From NCBI RefSeq assembly GCF_907164915.1, contig NC_061868.1:49351689-49415688 (forward strand): 64,000 nucleotides of DNA. Direction: 5' to 3'. The position numbers and the translations under genes are program-made. The stretch is from Impatiens glandulifera (lineage: Eukaryota > Streptophyta > Magnoliopsida > Ericales > Balsaminaceae). Under the pieces are notes generated by a model. The model was given only the letters and a program-made list of their open reading frames with translations. It was not told where the DNA came from and ran no database searches. Below, in pieces: positions 36,414 to 48,912 of the stretch; position 1 is the stretch's first letter, and every line of letters starts with the position of its first letter.

Positions 36414-37412
36414 TCACCAATTCATTTCTCATTTATGTTACAAATTGATGAGCTTTTAACCAATTTAGTCTTCATGCACAAAGAGTTGTTTGGTTTGTTT
36501 TGATTTATTTTAACTTATTTATATTCTCTAAATAATTCCAAATCTTTCAAATTACTAACTTCAGTGAGAAAATAACTTAAATTAGAATAAATGAAAGATA
36601 ACATTGAATTGAATGTTGATTTTTTTTGGTTGAATTATTATATACAATCATTATACAAGAAATTAAACAAGCACATGAATATGACTAATATAATTATTAA
36701 TTTTTATCTTAAATATTAAGTGGAGACCTCAGGAAATCGAAAACAAAAACAAAAAAAAAAGTGAACGGAAATTTCCAGGAAAGTGATACTACTACTTCTT
36801 GCCCTTCAAATCCCCAACTATTTGCAAGATTGACCTTCCCTATGAATTTAGTAGATCTATAATTTTATCCTAAAAATTAATAAATTCATAAATTAAAATA
36901 ACTATAATGCTTTTTTCAATTAAAATTTAAGGTTAGCTTAAATGGTTCCTAATAAAATAAATATCGATTTTTATTTAAAACGTCTTAAATTGAAATGAAT
37001 ATCATTATTTAGAGTTAACTATATATCCTTCTATAATTCTATTATTATAAATTTATAATTTAAAATTCAACATTAGATGTTTATTGTAATGGCTAAAATT
37101 GGGTCAATTGTTAGGGTATTGGACTTTAGATTTAAAAATTTAAAAAGATAATAATGTAAATATATATATATCAATAATTCAGAGGAGTTTGCAACGTGGA
37201 GATAAATATTCTGCTATATTCTGCTTTGCACTAAATAATTTGTAAGAAAACGACATCATTGAAATTGGTACCCCAAATTGCATTGAATTGCAATAATTTA
37301 CATTTATATTAAATAAAGAGTAACCATTTATAATAAAATTGAAGAAATATATATATACAAATCACTCTTAATTTTAAAGCTAGTACTCCAAATGTATGAA
37401 ACACTCTCAATT
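36414..37412. other. spacer between the two At4g22758-like genes
   Basis: About 1 kb of AT-rich DNA. It must contain the promoter of the short paralogue (minus strand, just above 36413) and the 3' UTR of the longer one (just below 37413). No other feature seen. Confidence 0.6.
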
Positions 37413-38421
37413 TCATCCATCACAATGCATGCAACCGAAAAGTGTCCAAAGTTTGCGAGTTCTTCGTATGATCTTATTGATATTTCTCACAATAAAACCC
37501 GAGAAAAAGATCAAAGGAAGTTGAGTAGCAATCGGCCCAGATTGCACTTCTATGTGGCGGCCTCTACCCTTTCTAAGATAAAAACTTCTAGCACCCAAAT
37601 CCCCAATTAATATTGATCTGTCCAAACCTATACATAAACAACAATTTCAATTGAATCAAAACCACAGATGACTGGTAGATGTAGCTAATTGTCTAAACAA
37701 ATTAGGCAAGATATGACCAAAAGAAGAAATGAAATCTCAATTTTCCATGTTTATTGAAATTGTTGGATACAGAAAGAGCAATTTACACTTACATTCAAGG
37801 CTGAAATAGGATTGATGCAATTCAAATGATGAAGCAGCGGATTTATCAAGAAGAGGACTCCTCCATTCTTCTCCATACTTGTTCACAACAAGCTTAATCG
37901 CTTCTTCAACGCTAGATCCTAACTTTAACATAACTCGAACAGGACCAGGACTACCTTCAACCATCACGTTCACCACTACCTTCGCATCCCTGTTATAATC
38001 CTTCTAACATTCACAGTTATTATATCACTAATTAGATCACAACATCAATCAATCAATCCTTCTAGATTTCTAGGGCTAAATCGATGTTACAATCGAATTG
38101 ACGCTTCACCTGGATCAGTTTCGGCGGCGATTGAGGAGAAGAACGCATGTCTGTACAAGTCTGTGGTCTATAGAGAACGCCTTCCGGAGTGGAGAGATTC
38201 CGGTTATCTTCTCCGATGATGAAGGAATTCGTTGCGGTAAACAGAGACGGTTCTGAACTGCTGCGATGCATAATCTCGACATGCTTGAATGACTTCGATG
38301 ATCGCCGGAAGGCGGATGGAGGAGTTTTCCTCCGATGAGGCGACGATGGATGAAGTTGAGGAAGCCTTGATGATGGACGGCTGGACGCCGAGTTTGTTCG
38401 CCGGTAATCTCTCTCTGACAT
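37413..38421 (-). CDS. At4g22758-like protein, long paralogue (3 exons, 245 aa)
   Basis: Exons on the minus strand: 38421-38110, 38003-37793, 37627-37413. Exon 1 encodes a Ser/Pro/Arg-rich, probably disordered region beginning [19 protein letters not shown]. Exon 2 carries a DUF7054-type ubiquitin-like domain ([37 protein letters not shown]). Exon 3 ends it with the [12 protein letters not shown] signature and a basic tail. The acceptor of intron 1 can be read at either of two in-frame AGs three bases apart (KD or D start). Length and motif order agree with Arabidopsis At4g22758 (about 255 aa, unknown function). I chose Met at 38421 because the 34 codons upstream look like leader rather than protein. 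Confidence 0.85.
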
Positions 38422-38697
38422 GGATTCGAATCCGATCTGTGAAAGTGTATTGAATGAGTATAGGCTAGGTTTTATGAAGAAGGTAAAGTGATTAAGAAGA
38501 CATAGATGTATATACAGAAGCACTTGAGCTTCTCTGTAATTCGGCCATGGACATGGAAGAAGAAACGGCCGAAACGTGAAGTCGCGTAGACGGGTAGTTG
38601 TTTTGGTTTAGTTTGTTGGTTGATTGCTTACGGAAGGTATTTTCTTTCTCTCTCTTCTGATTTTACTAAACTATCCTCCTGCCGTTTTAATTCTAAA

Positions 38698-38761
38698 GGC
38701 CCAGTACAATGGAGGCCCAAATTAACATCTATAAATCAAGAAAGGCCTAGATGTTTGGGCC
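38698..38761 (-). promoter_or_regulatory. Site II (GGCCCA) cluster upstream of the long At4g22758-like gene
   Basis: Hexamers GGCCCA at 38698 and 38714 and TGGGCC at 38756, within 64 bases and about 280-340 bases before the start codon. This placement is typical of TCP-bound Site II elements in plant promoters. Confidence 0.5.
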
Positions 38762-41120
38762 TTTTCCAGTTAATAAAATTAAATATTTTGATTGGTTAAA
38801 TATTTATGCATAGTCCACTATTTTAATGCATTGAGGTTCTTGAAAAAAAATCTAGTTTAATTGGTATAGGTAAGTGGGTTTAATTATTTTATTATATACT
38901 GGGCTGGATCCGGACTTATTTGTCATAAAGTATAAATTGATTCTTCAACTATTATGAATATCAAAATTACATCTTGAGTTTATGAACATATATTTTAAAT
39001 CATAGTTATAATATATACACTGTTTTTCTTTTTCTAGCAATGATATTATATGGTGAGTTCGAATTTTTTAATTATTATTAATTTTTTTATATTACCTTCA
39101 AAATTTTAATTTAATTATTTATGATTATCTATTCGTTTTATCAATAATTTTTTATTTTTTATTTTTGAAGTCCACTATAAATTATTTTCAAAGCTATCCA
39201 AATTCAAATTTTTTAATATATATTTTGGAATAACATTAAATATGTACGGCAAAGAAAAACCATCCATATATATATAGAGATGTGTGTTTGATTCAATAAA
39301 TATGCACTAGTGTGACAGACAGTGACAAGCTGAATTATTTGTCCAATAGTTTAAGGTTTCCTTGTGATGTGGCTGCAACGATGTATAACATGGAAACATT
39401 TCCATCCTTCCAATTGGCTATATATATATTTATTTTATTGAAAATATTTAGTTATTTGTTTCAAAAGTGGTTCAAAATATTTGTGGTGGTTATTTCAACA
39501 TTTTATATGTTTTTAGAAATATATAATTTTTTAACAATTATATTAGGAAGCTGCATAAATGGAGGACCATAAGTTTAATATTTTTTATTTGTTCACTAAA
39601 TTACAAAGATCACAACTAAACAAACAAACAAAATGTTTAGTTTAGATTACAATGATACATTCAATATTTATTATTTATTTGGAACTATGTTATAATTGAA
39701 TTATCATATAAAATTGAAGAGTGTTTTGAAAAAGGGTATTAAATTGAGATTTCTTTTTTGGGTGTGTGGTCAACACTGTTGTACTGATGATAGACATAAA
39801 AGAAAAATATTTAGAGCTTGTTTGAAATATGCAAAATTGCTGTAACATTGAAATGACTCTTTGAAAAAAGGGATATTTTGAAAAGAAAAATAATAACAAA
39901 AGTTGGATAGAAAAACAGGCAGACAGTAAGTGGTCCCTTTAATGTACCGCACCCAACTACGAGTACGTTACGTGAATCAAATTAAAATAAAATGGAATTG
40001 AGATTATTATTATTATTAATTTATTATTGTACAAATTAAATAGAGAAGAGTCCAACAATACTGTCATAAAGGGTTAGGTATAATTGGTAACCTTATTTTG
40101 GTATTTAAGTATTTATTTGTTTTCTTTCTTTACCATAAATAATAATTCTTACCAATTATTTCAGATAATCGTCTTCTTCTATGACTGTCAGAGTTAGAAA
40201 TTGTTATTTTATAGAAATTATTATTTTAATTTCAAATATCCCACAAAGTTAATTTTAATGTATACAAATTTTCTTGCTATGTTATATATGACAATAATTG
40301 AAATTGATTATTCTTTTTATCATTCAAAACATTTCAATCTTTACAAGATTCTCTTTCAAAAAGTTGAATGTGAATATATAAATAAATATTAAGTAAATGA
40401 TATAAGATTAATAGAATTCAAATAAGTTGAATCATTCATGTTAGATCTTACGTCGACTTTATAAAATTGCGTCCATACATAACATATATATATATATGAG
40501 TAAGTCGGAACAACGGATAACACATCTCTATTTTCATCCGAATAATTGTTCAAATTATAATTATTACTCTTTCAATTCGACTTCGAATATATTTTATTGT
40601 ATATGCCTTATATGTCTTTTTGAGCAAGTTTCTTAGCAAGTAAAAATTATGTTTGGATGACGGATCAAAGAAGAGTGGGAACCTCTAGTTGGTTTTTAGA
40701 ATTTGAGATAAAAAAAATATAAGAACGAACTATATGCTTAACACAAACAAACGTTCCAGTCCTTCTAGCATACGGGATCGGCATTAGGCATTAGTTTATT
40801 TGGTAAGAGTCCTCCTAGTTTAGCATTTATTAAAATTAAAATTAATCTTGACATTAATATGATTGAAATTTGTTATTTGTTTTAAAAAATGTTTAATAAA
40901 TAAACATCACGTTATGATTGATTCTATTTAAAAGAAGTGTTTCTTTTAGAAAATGAATTAATTTAAAAGTTACATATTATTAATAATTATAACTATAATC
41001 AGCATGGCCCTATATGTTTTCAAGCCAAAGTCAATATAGGCCAACTTTCCTTCAAAATTAAATAAAAATAATCTATGTTTAAAGTTAATTATTAAAATTA
41101 TAATAATCTTAAAATAAAGC
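38762..41120. other. AT-rich spacer
   Basis: No credible gene. A sparse (ATT)n run occurs near 40005-40028 and a TA run at about 40483-40496. Open frames such as 39312-39572 and 40201-40392 are AT-driven and show no family resemblance. Confidence 0.6.
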
Positions 41121-41463
41121 AATAAATAATATAATATTGGCGCGTGTAAATCACTAGCCAATGACGAGAAACTCATGAGCAGTATCATTCGTGTGATAGA
41201 TAGCCACGTGGGAAGTCATCGTTTTTATCTCCACCATTCGCAATACATGGCGCGTGATGTTACCACATGCTAGACAATTCTTTCTTCTTCTCCCCCTTCT
41301 CTCTCTTGTCACTTTCTTGACTGACTCCTTTCTCTCTCTTCACCATTCTTCATGAACCTCGCTCACCGGCATCAACGCCGGCCGCCGCCGCCGCCGCAGA
41401 AGAAGAAGACGGCGATCAAGTTAAATTAACTGTCTTTATAAAGAAATAGTTTTTTCTTTAACA
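41121..41463 (+). promoter_or_regulatory. promoter and leader of the DUF659 gene
   Basis: Contains a palindromic G-box CCACGTGG at 41204-41211 and two GGCGCGTG motifs (about 41139 and 41250). A CT-rich Y-patch tract follows at about 41279-41340, then a CCG trinucleotide run at about 41381-41396. The start codon at 41464 closes the leader. Confidence 0.5.
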
Positions 41464-43821
41464 ATGGCGACCAGTAATACAACATCTTCACAGACACCGA
41501 CCGAACCGTCGGCTGACGAGGTTGCGGCGAAGGCGGTGCATAAAAGGTTTGAAGGTTTGGTTTTGGTGCGAACAAAAGCGATTAAAGGTAAAGGTGCTTG
41601 GTATTGGAACCATCTTGAACCGATGCTTGTTAATAATTCAGACACTGGTCTAGCTAAAGCTGTTAAATTAAGATGTTCTTTATGTGACGCTGTGTTCTCC
41701 GCCTCCAATCCGTCAAGAACAGCATCAGAGCATCTAAAAAGAGGAACATGTCCCAATTTCAATTCACCAGTTAACCCAAAACCCATTTCCTCTGTTTCAA
41801 TCCCGACAGCCACTACCTTACCCAGTCTTGCTTCTCCTTCTTCCTCCTCTCAAAACAGCCGTAAACGCCCTTCATCCGGCGGCGCCGGTCGTGCCCCTGC
41901 TACTTCTTCTTCATATCAGGTCCTGCCTCTAGCAATTGTTGACCCGTCAAGATTCTCCGTCGAACTCGCCTACCCGCCGGCAGTTACGGTAGCTGCCAGT
42001 TCCAGTGCCGCAGTCGTCAGCGCCACTTCCGGCGGGCAAAATCATCAGCATTTGATGTTATCGGGTGGAAAAGAAGATTTAGGGGCTTTAGCAATGTTGG
42101 AAGATAGTGTGAAGAAACTTAAATCCCCAAAAGCTTCGCCCGGTCCTGCCCTGAGTAAAGCCCAGGTCGATACATCTCTTGAATTTCTAACGGATTGGGT
42201 TTACGAATGCTGCGGCTCTGTTTCATTTTCCGCCATAGAACACCCAAAGTTCAAGGCTTTCCTAAACCAGGTCGGTTTGCCAGCGTTATCAAAACGAGAC
42301 ATCGCCGGAGCTAGACTGGATTCCAAGTACGAGGAAGCGAAAGCAGAGTCCGAAGCCAAGATTCGCGACGCTATGTTCTTTCAAATTTCATCAGACGGGT
42401 GGAAATCCAAGAACTTTGGAGAAGAAAACTTGGTGAATGTAGCAGTAAATCTACCAAACGGAACCAGCGTATTCCGTCGGGCTGTTTTCACAAGTGGTTT
42501 TGTTCCTTCAAAATACGCAGAGGAAGTACTATGGGACACGATCAGAGGAATCTGTGGTAATTCTGTTCAACTCTGTGTCGGCATTGTTGCTGACAGATTC
42601 AAGACCAAAGCTTTAAAGAACTTAGAGAGTCAACATCATTGGTTGGTTAATCTCTCATGTCAATTTCAAGCATTCATAAGCTTAATTAAAGATTTTAGTA
42701 AGGAGCTTCCATTATTGAAAAACGTGATCAACAATTGTTTAAAGCTAGCGAATTTCATTAACAACAAGACTCAAATCCGGCATACATTTCACAAGTATCA
42801 GTTGCAGGAATACGGTCAAGCCGGGCTGTTGAGAATTCCATCGAAACATAACGAAAGATCCAATTTCGGTCCATCCCAAATGCTGGTCGAGGATATTTTG
42901 AGCTCCGCCAGGGCGTTGCAGCTGGTTTTGATGGATGAATCGTTTAAGATTGTGTCGATTGAGGATCAAACTGCTAGGGAAATCGAAGATATGATGAGGG
43001 ATCCTCGTTTTTGGAACGAATTGGAAGCTGTTCATTCGCTAGTGAAGTTAATAAAGGCAATGGCTCACGAAATAGAAACTGAGAAACCATTAGTCGGCCA
43101 ATGTCTTCCTCTTTGGGATGAAATGAGAAGGAAAGTTAAGGATTGGTGTTCGAAATTCCACATTTCTGATGAAGCACAAATGGAGAAGATAATGGAGAGA
43201 CGGTTCAAGAAGAATTATCACCCTGCTTGGGCTGCTGCTTTCATATTGGATCCTCTGTATTTGATTAGAGACACTAGTGGGAAATATTTGCCTCCTTTTA
43301 AATGCTTAACATCCGATCAAGAAAAAGACGTTGATAAGATTGTAACAAGGCTTGTTTCGAGAGAGGAAGCTCATATCGTGTTAATGGAGCTTATGAAATG
43401 GAGGACTGAAGGTCTTGATCCTGTCTACGCTCAGGCGGTTCAAATGAAACAGAGGGATGAAATAACGGGTAAGATGAAGATTGCGAATCCTCAAAGTAGT
43501 AGGCTTGTTTGGGAGACTCATTTGACTCAGTTTAAGTCTTTGGGGAAAGTTGCGGTTAGGCTTATATTCTTGCACGCCACTTCTTGCGGTGGCGGAGGAG
43601 GAGGGTTTAAGTGTAATTTGTCTTTTCTGAGATGTGTGGGCGGGGTAGGAAATGGTGGGCATTCGAGGGCGGCCATGGATAGGGCTCAAAAGATGATATT
43701 CATTGCTGCTCATTCGAAGATCGATAGACGACAGCATTTTTCGATCGAAGAAGATAAGGAATTCGAGGTGGTTAATGGTGATGATGACGATGTTTTACAA
43801 GATCATGAGGTTTTTTGTTGA
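41464..43821 (+). CDS. hAT-transposase-derived DUF659 protein (At1g12380/At1g62870-like)
   Basis: Intronless 785-aa, fully open protein of the plant domesticated-hAT group; cellular role not established. A BED-like C2HC finger is visible near 46-96 (W46/W48, C71, C74, H90, C96), then a Ser/Ala-rich linker (100-200), a DUF659 block (about 285-425) with ISSDGW retaining the first RNase H-like Asp and VGIVADRF a second acidic position, and a helical segment (about 510-650). Where hAT transposases carry a Cys-x2-His-type signature this protein has LSCQFQAF. The C-terminal dimerisation region is replaced by LGKVAVRLIFLHATSCGGGG and HSRAAMDRAQKMIFIAAHSK, which I recall as conserved in the Arabidopsis proteins. 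Intact frame, moderate GC and lack of terminal repeats argue for a host gene rather than an active transposon. Confidence 0.88.
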   Translation: MATSNTTSSQTPTEPSADEVAAKAVHKRFEGLVLVRTKAIKGKGAWYWNHLEPMLVNNSDTGLAKAVKLRCSLCDAVFSASNPSRTASEHLKRGTCPNFNSPVNPKPISSVSIPTATTLPSLASPSSSSQNSRKRPSSGGAGRAPATSSSYQVLPLAIVDPSRFSVELAYPPAVTVAASSSAAVVSATSGGQNHQHLMLSGGKEDLGALAMLEDSVKKLKSPKASPGPALSKAQVDTSLEFLTDWVYECCGSVSFSAIEHPKFKAFLNQVGLPALSKRDIAGARLDSKYEEAKAESEAKIRDAMFFQISSDGWKSKNFGEENLVNVAVNLPNGTSVFRRAVFTSGFVPSKYAEEVLWDTIRGICGNSVQLCVGIVADRFKTKALKNLESQHHWLVNLSCQFQAFISLIKDFSKELPLLKNVINNCLKLANFINNKTQIRHTFHKYQLQEYGQAGLLRIPSKHNERSNFGPSQMLVEDILSSARALQLVLMDESFKIVSIEDQTAREIEDMMRDPRFWNELEAVHSLVKLIKAMAHEIETEKPLVGQCLPLWDEMRRKVKDWCSKFHISDEAQMEKIMERRFKKNYHPAWAAAFILDPLYLIRDTSGKYLPPFKCLTSDQEKDVDKIVTRLVSREEAHIVLMELMKWRTEGLDPVYAQAVQMKQRDEITGKMKIANPQSSRLVWETHLTQFKSLGKVAVRLIFLHATSCGGGGGGFKCNLSFLRCVGGVGNGGHSRAAMDRAQKMIFIAAHSKIDRRQHFSIEEDKEFEVVNGDDDDVLQDHEVFC

Positions 43822-45110
43822 TTTTTTGGGGTTTTATGTAAGTTGCAAGAGTTGTAGTAGTAGTTAGTAACTAGTAAGTTAGTAAGTTGTTCTTATTTAA
43901 TTAGGATATGGTCTGATTTGTAGGTTTACAATTTTCAATTTTGATTATTATTATTATTATTATTATTCTTAATCTAAAGAGTGGATTGTTTTGTGCGGAA
44001 GATGATTTAGGAAAACTTGATGAATTTTATATAAATTTTTTGTTTTTGTTTTTGTTTTTTGTTTTTGAGAATTGTACCGTTGCATGATTGCTAAAAAAAG
44101 GTTTTGTTGGTTGGGTTGTATGAGGAGTAGGACGGACCCATTGTTGGGGGAGGGAATTAAAGCCTGTCGAAAGGCATGAATTAGCAGCAGCAACTCATCA
44201 GAAATGAAGATGCTATTTCACTCATCAATTTGTTCTAGAAGCATGTATATTATTAATAATAAATAAATAAAAACAAAACATTTAAATTGATGATGGGTTT
44301 TAGATTCCTTTAACCACCAATCAATCCATCCATCAAACAACAGTAAGCTAAAGAAAAGGTGAAAACAAAACAAAACAAAGTTCATAGGGTCCTCTAATGG
44401 GTGTTTTAGTGGAGAGACAGAAATCTTGTCGGCAAATGTTACTATTTACATTCTTATTTGCTTTTACTAAATCAAGTGAAAGATATTCTATAAAGATTAA
44501 AATTTATGAATTCAATTCTAATCTACAACAAATAACATGTTTATAGATTATAATTATTTTTGCTTTTTAATAAATTAAATTTTTGGTGATAAATAATAAA
44601 TAATATTGTTTGGGGGACAGCTCACCAAATAAAATGAAAAAGTGAAATTTGTAGAGGTTGAGATATTGACTAGCTAGACTATGCTATAGTTGAATGTTAA
44701 TCAATCAGTCCACTAATTTTCAATTAATTAAAGATTTAAAAAATGGGAGGGGGAAGATTATAATGATTATTATAAAGGACGACATTTTCTTTCTTTCTAC
44801 AAGAAAAAAGAAAGATTCTTTTTAACATCCATAATGCTAGCTAGCTCTCATTATTATCCACATCGATCCCTTTTGTTTTATTTTTTACATTATCATCAAT
44901 TTACTTGTAATGTTAGTAAATCATTAAATACATTTTATTTTATAAATTTAACTCAAATAACAAGAGTAGAGTAGTACATGATAGGTAAAAAAATTAAGAA
45001 TTTAATTTTTAATAAAAACGTTTTAAATTAAAGTGAATAATTATAACGATGAAAAATTATGCTAAAATTTTAAATTAAAAAAGAAACCTACAAAATTTAG
45101 TTAACTAACT

Positions 45111-45116
<6 letters not shown>

Positions 45117-45176
<60 letters not shown>
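45117..45176. repeat. (TA)n microsatellite, about 60 bp
   Basis: The longest dinucleotide run in the window; likely polymorphic between individuals. Confidence 0.9.
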
Positions 45177-45179
<3 letters not shown>

Positions 45180-45979
45180 TTAGAATACTTGAATAGATAT
45201 AAAACTCAAGAATATACGGTTAGCTTCTTATATAAAAATAAAAATAAAAATAAAAAATATTATATTATAAAATTGATGAAATGTACAAGATTTAAAGAGA
45301 AATATAATTATTAACAATCACTTGCTTTTGAAAAAGTGGTAAAATACAGTCTACAAAAAATTGAACTGTTGTTTCACGTGTATGAGGACCCCTTTCCTTT
45401 TTGGGTTATATAAATATTATTACACTATAGACCAGCAATATAGGCGTGTTTATTGGCTTGTATTATTCAATCATCCTCAAATATTATTTTATTAAATAAC
45501 TTGATTTCAATAAGCTACATAATATGATTCAACTTAATTATTATTTATTCTGAACAATTTATTTATTAATCTGTATGATTTTAGAGTTTATTTGCATCAA
45601 TATTCTTGAAGGTGTAAAGAACATAGTCCACTTGATTCGGGTTATTCCTTATTGTATTGGTCTAACATATTTATTTATTTATTATTATTATTTTCAAGGT
45701 AGGAAACTAAGTTAACCTTAATCGGTTCTTACCTTTGTGTTTTTTAAGTTTATAAATATATCAATAAATAAAATACTTTTATTGGGCCTAAAAAATAATT
45801 ATTAATATTAAAGAAGTGATAGAAAAAGAGAAATTTATGAAGGAAATGAGATAAATAATGATGTAACATGTTACAACAACACTAACTTAAAATATGTAAA
45901 AGTGGGAGTCTCATTTTTTAAAATATATTTTTAATGAATTTTAAACAAAATTGATCGACTCCCCTGGGCACCAGAGGAG

Positions 45980-46026
45980 GGGTATTATCGTAAATAAATT
46001 TTATTCTTTTATTTACGATAATGCCC
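45980..46026. repeat. 19-bp inverted repeat with 9-base loop
   Basis: Arm 45980-45998 (gggtattatcgtaaataaa) pairs with 46008-46026 with a single mismatch that would be a G-U pair in RNA. The stem is flanked by a locally GC-richer patch (45958-46110). It could be a transcription-termination or foldback structure or a decayed MITE; no transcript can be assigned. Confidence 0.65.
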
Positions 46027-48912
46027 ATCCTTGTGAAAAGAAATCGAAAGAGAACGGTAATTTAGGAGCAAATGATCCTAGATGCTAACTAACCCTAGGG
46101 GCTTGGGCATCAAAGTGGAAATTTGAGGTTAACTTGAATTTTGTTAGGAAAATTTATTAATGAAACAAATATATTAATTGTAAACTTTTTAATTTATTAA
46201 TTTAAATCTTTCTCATCCATTTTAACTTTAAGACATTTTAGATGCGTATGAAGAGAAGATATTTGATCTATACTTATTATCCCTTTTAACCCAAGTTCCA
46301 ACAAAGTCATAACTTTTGTACACATGAAAGATAGTGTTACCAAACAAGGCTCATGTGACGTCGTAAAAGAGATTTTTTAAGTGGAATGTATGATTGTGAC
46401 GTCAGGTCGGATGAAGTGGACAAGTCAGACCAATCAATTGATATCCGTACAACTTTTCAATTAAACATAAATTTTAAATTCAATTTAATTTTATTGTTGG
46501 TTGGGGCTTGAGAGAAAGATTTATTTAAATAAATTTAAATTTATTTAAATTTATTTATAGAATGTAATTTTGTGAAATTAATTTGTTTTTTTTGGTAAAA
46601 TAAATTAATGAGTAATAATATATAACATAAAATATTTTAAATATATATATATAATATTTTAATTAATAAATTGATTGATATGATTATCATAAGATATTTA
46701 TGTTTGATTATATTTGAATTTTAAAAAATACAACCATATAAAGGTTTGTCATTTTTTTTAAACATGTTTATTTAAAAATTAATGATTAATGATGATTTTG
46801 ATGATGTAATTGTTTTGTATAAAAATATTTAAAGGGTATTTATATATAATGATAAAATAAAATTTTAAAATATTTTAATTAATAAATTGAGTAATGTAAT
46901 GAATGAAAAAAGATTAAGATGTGTAAATAATTCAAGGAAGATGAAACTATCATCAATGTAACTTAATTGATTATGTATGTGTAATATATGTCTTTATATA
47001 GGTTTAAAAAGCATATTAAGTATTTGTCTAATTTAATACCTAATTATGAAAATTTAAACAACATTATAGCAAGATATTTAAGATAGAGTTTGATTCACTT
47101 ACTATGAAAATGTCAGGTGTTAATAATCATTTTTAAGAGATTAAAAATTTGAAATTTAATTTTTACTGAAATTGACTTAAGTTAAAATAAGGATGATAAA
47201 TTAGGGAATGTGTTAACTTTTTTAATTCAAACAAAAAAATAGGGCTTGATTAATTAGCCATGAAGTATTTAATTAATGAATAAAATGGAGCTTTTTTTAG
47301 CTAGGATGGAGCTATCATAAATAAACAAAATCATTATCATCATTGATCTTACCCACTAATCACCTCAATTAAGTTTCTTAATATTCTCCAGCTTCACCTA
47401 TAATTTTGCACATTAGTTCTTCATTAGTCTAACTCCCTAATCATCTTCCTAATTACTATAATACATCTCTGGGTTTTGCTTGATTTGTCCTTTACAATCA
47501 TGCTAATATTTCTTTAATATTTTCTCTCCTTTCCTTCCAATTATTAATATTTTGAACAAATTATAAACAAACACTAACATTCCAAGAAAATCCAAACAAT
47601 CAAATTTCAAATAAAATGAAACAAAAAACATTCAAGAAGATCAATAATAACATTTCTCAATATAATTTATTTAAATAAACTTAACCTATTCAATATTACA
47701 TCAATAAAGTAATGATAAAAATAAGTAGTATTTGTTTATCTATTTATGTCCACATTCATCAAAGAATTCATGCCTTTCAAAAGTCAACAGTGAATAAAAG
47801 CAACACCCATTAAAACTAAAATTCACCTCAATATTTTTAGTCATGTAACAAGAGGCAGAGAGTTCTTTAAAATATAATTTTAGCTTTTTTAGCTATGAGT
47901 CAATCATGATTAAATTAATTAGTGTTTGTGGCATTTTTTTTTTATATTATATATATTTTGCTAGTGTATGCATGCATGTTATGGCATAATAACCCACCTA
48001 ATTAATATACTTTCTTAAAAAGTTAAAAGTGTGCATATAAAAATAAATTATCTCTAAAGCAACTACTTAAATACAAAAGCTATAAAATCAACATAAGAAA
48101 AAGTAAGACAAAAAAAATGACATTTAAGAATAATAATTCCTAAGGGATCAAATATTACGAATTCAATTTTCATTTAAAACGTTTTAATAAAAATGGAAAT
48201 CAGACTAGCTTCTTAGGTAAAAATAAAATATGTGACTAGGAGTACAGTTAATTTGACCGTCCTAGCATAAAAATTCAATTAGGGTAGCTTAAACCCTAAA
48301 CTACCTAAAAAAAATACATTCAATAATCTCAAGAAGTCATACAGCAGAACAAGAAGCTTTGTTAAAGGTACCCACTAATTAATAATAAGTTAGTTCAATT
48401 AGGTACATAAATATATAGACATAGTGGACATGTATTTCCTTCTCGATTGGGTAATTGATTGATGAATAAACAATTATTAGTTATTGTTTCATATACTATA
48501 TTATTCAATGTAGGGTATTATTTTGGTGTATTTTAGCCAAATATTTATAGATTAAAAAAACAAATTTAGTCTTATTTTGTTCCAACTTGCTTTTATTTTT
48601 TATTATAAATTTGTATTTCACTCAAAATTATTTAAGCTCTCATGATGGAGCAGACATGCATGACCAAACAAACCTTACATAAAGGATTATTATATACAAA
48701 GGATGCAAGCTTAAAGGGATCATGATTTGCACTTTCAAGTTTCAACCCTCCGAAATGATTTTTTCTATATACACACTCGAGACCCCAACAATCATTATTT
48801 GGTAATATGTTCATTTTCTTTTTATATTTATTAATTGGCTTAGTTGGATATTGACTTTATACTATAGTTGAAGTGTAACAATTCGATTTCCACTTAAAAC
48901 AAGTTAAGTTGT

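Larger units (their letters stand above)
43822..48895. other. 5-kb spacer between convergent DUF659 and KEULE genes
   Basis: Contains an (ATT)n run at 43945-43968, a long TA microsatellite (45117-45176) and the hairpin at 45980-46026, listed separately. No coding sequence is supported. The frame at 48632-48814 (minus) is short with no family resemblance. The rest is AT-rich. Confidence 0.55.

Noticed and set aside
41436..41813. 125-codon minus-strand frame at the start of the DUF659 gene
   Set aside because: Antisense shadow of a long intact plus-strand gene, no recognisable domain.
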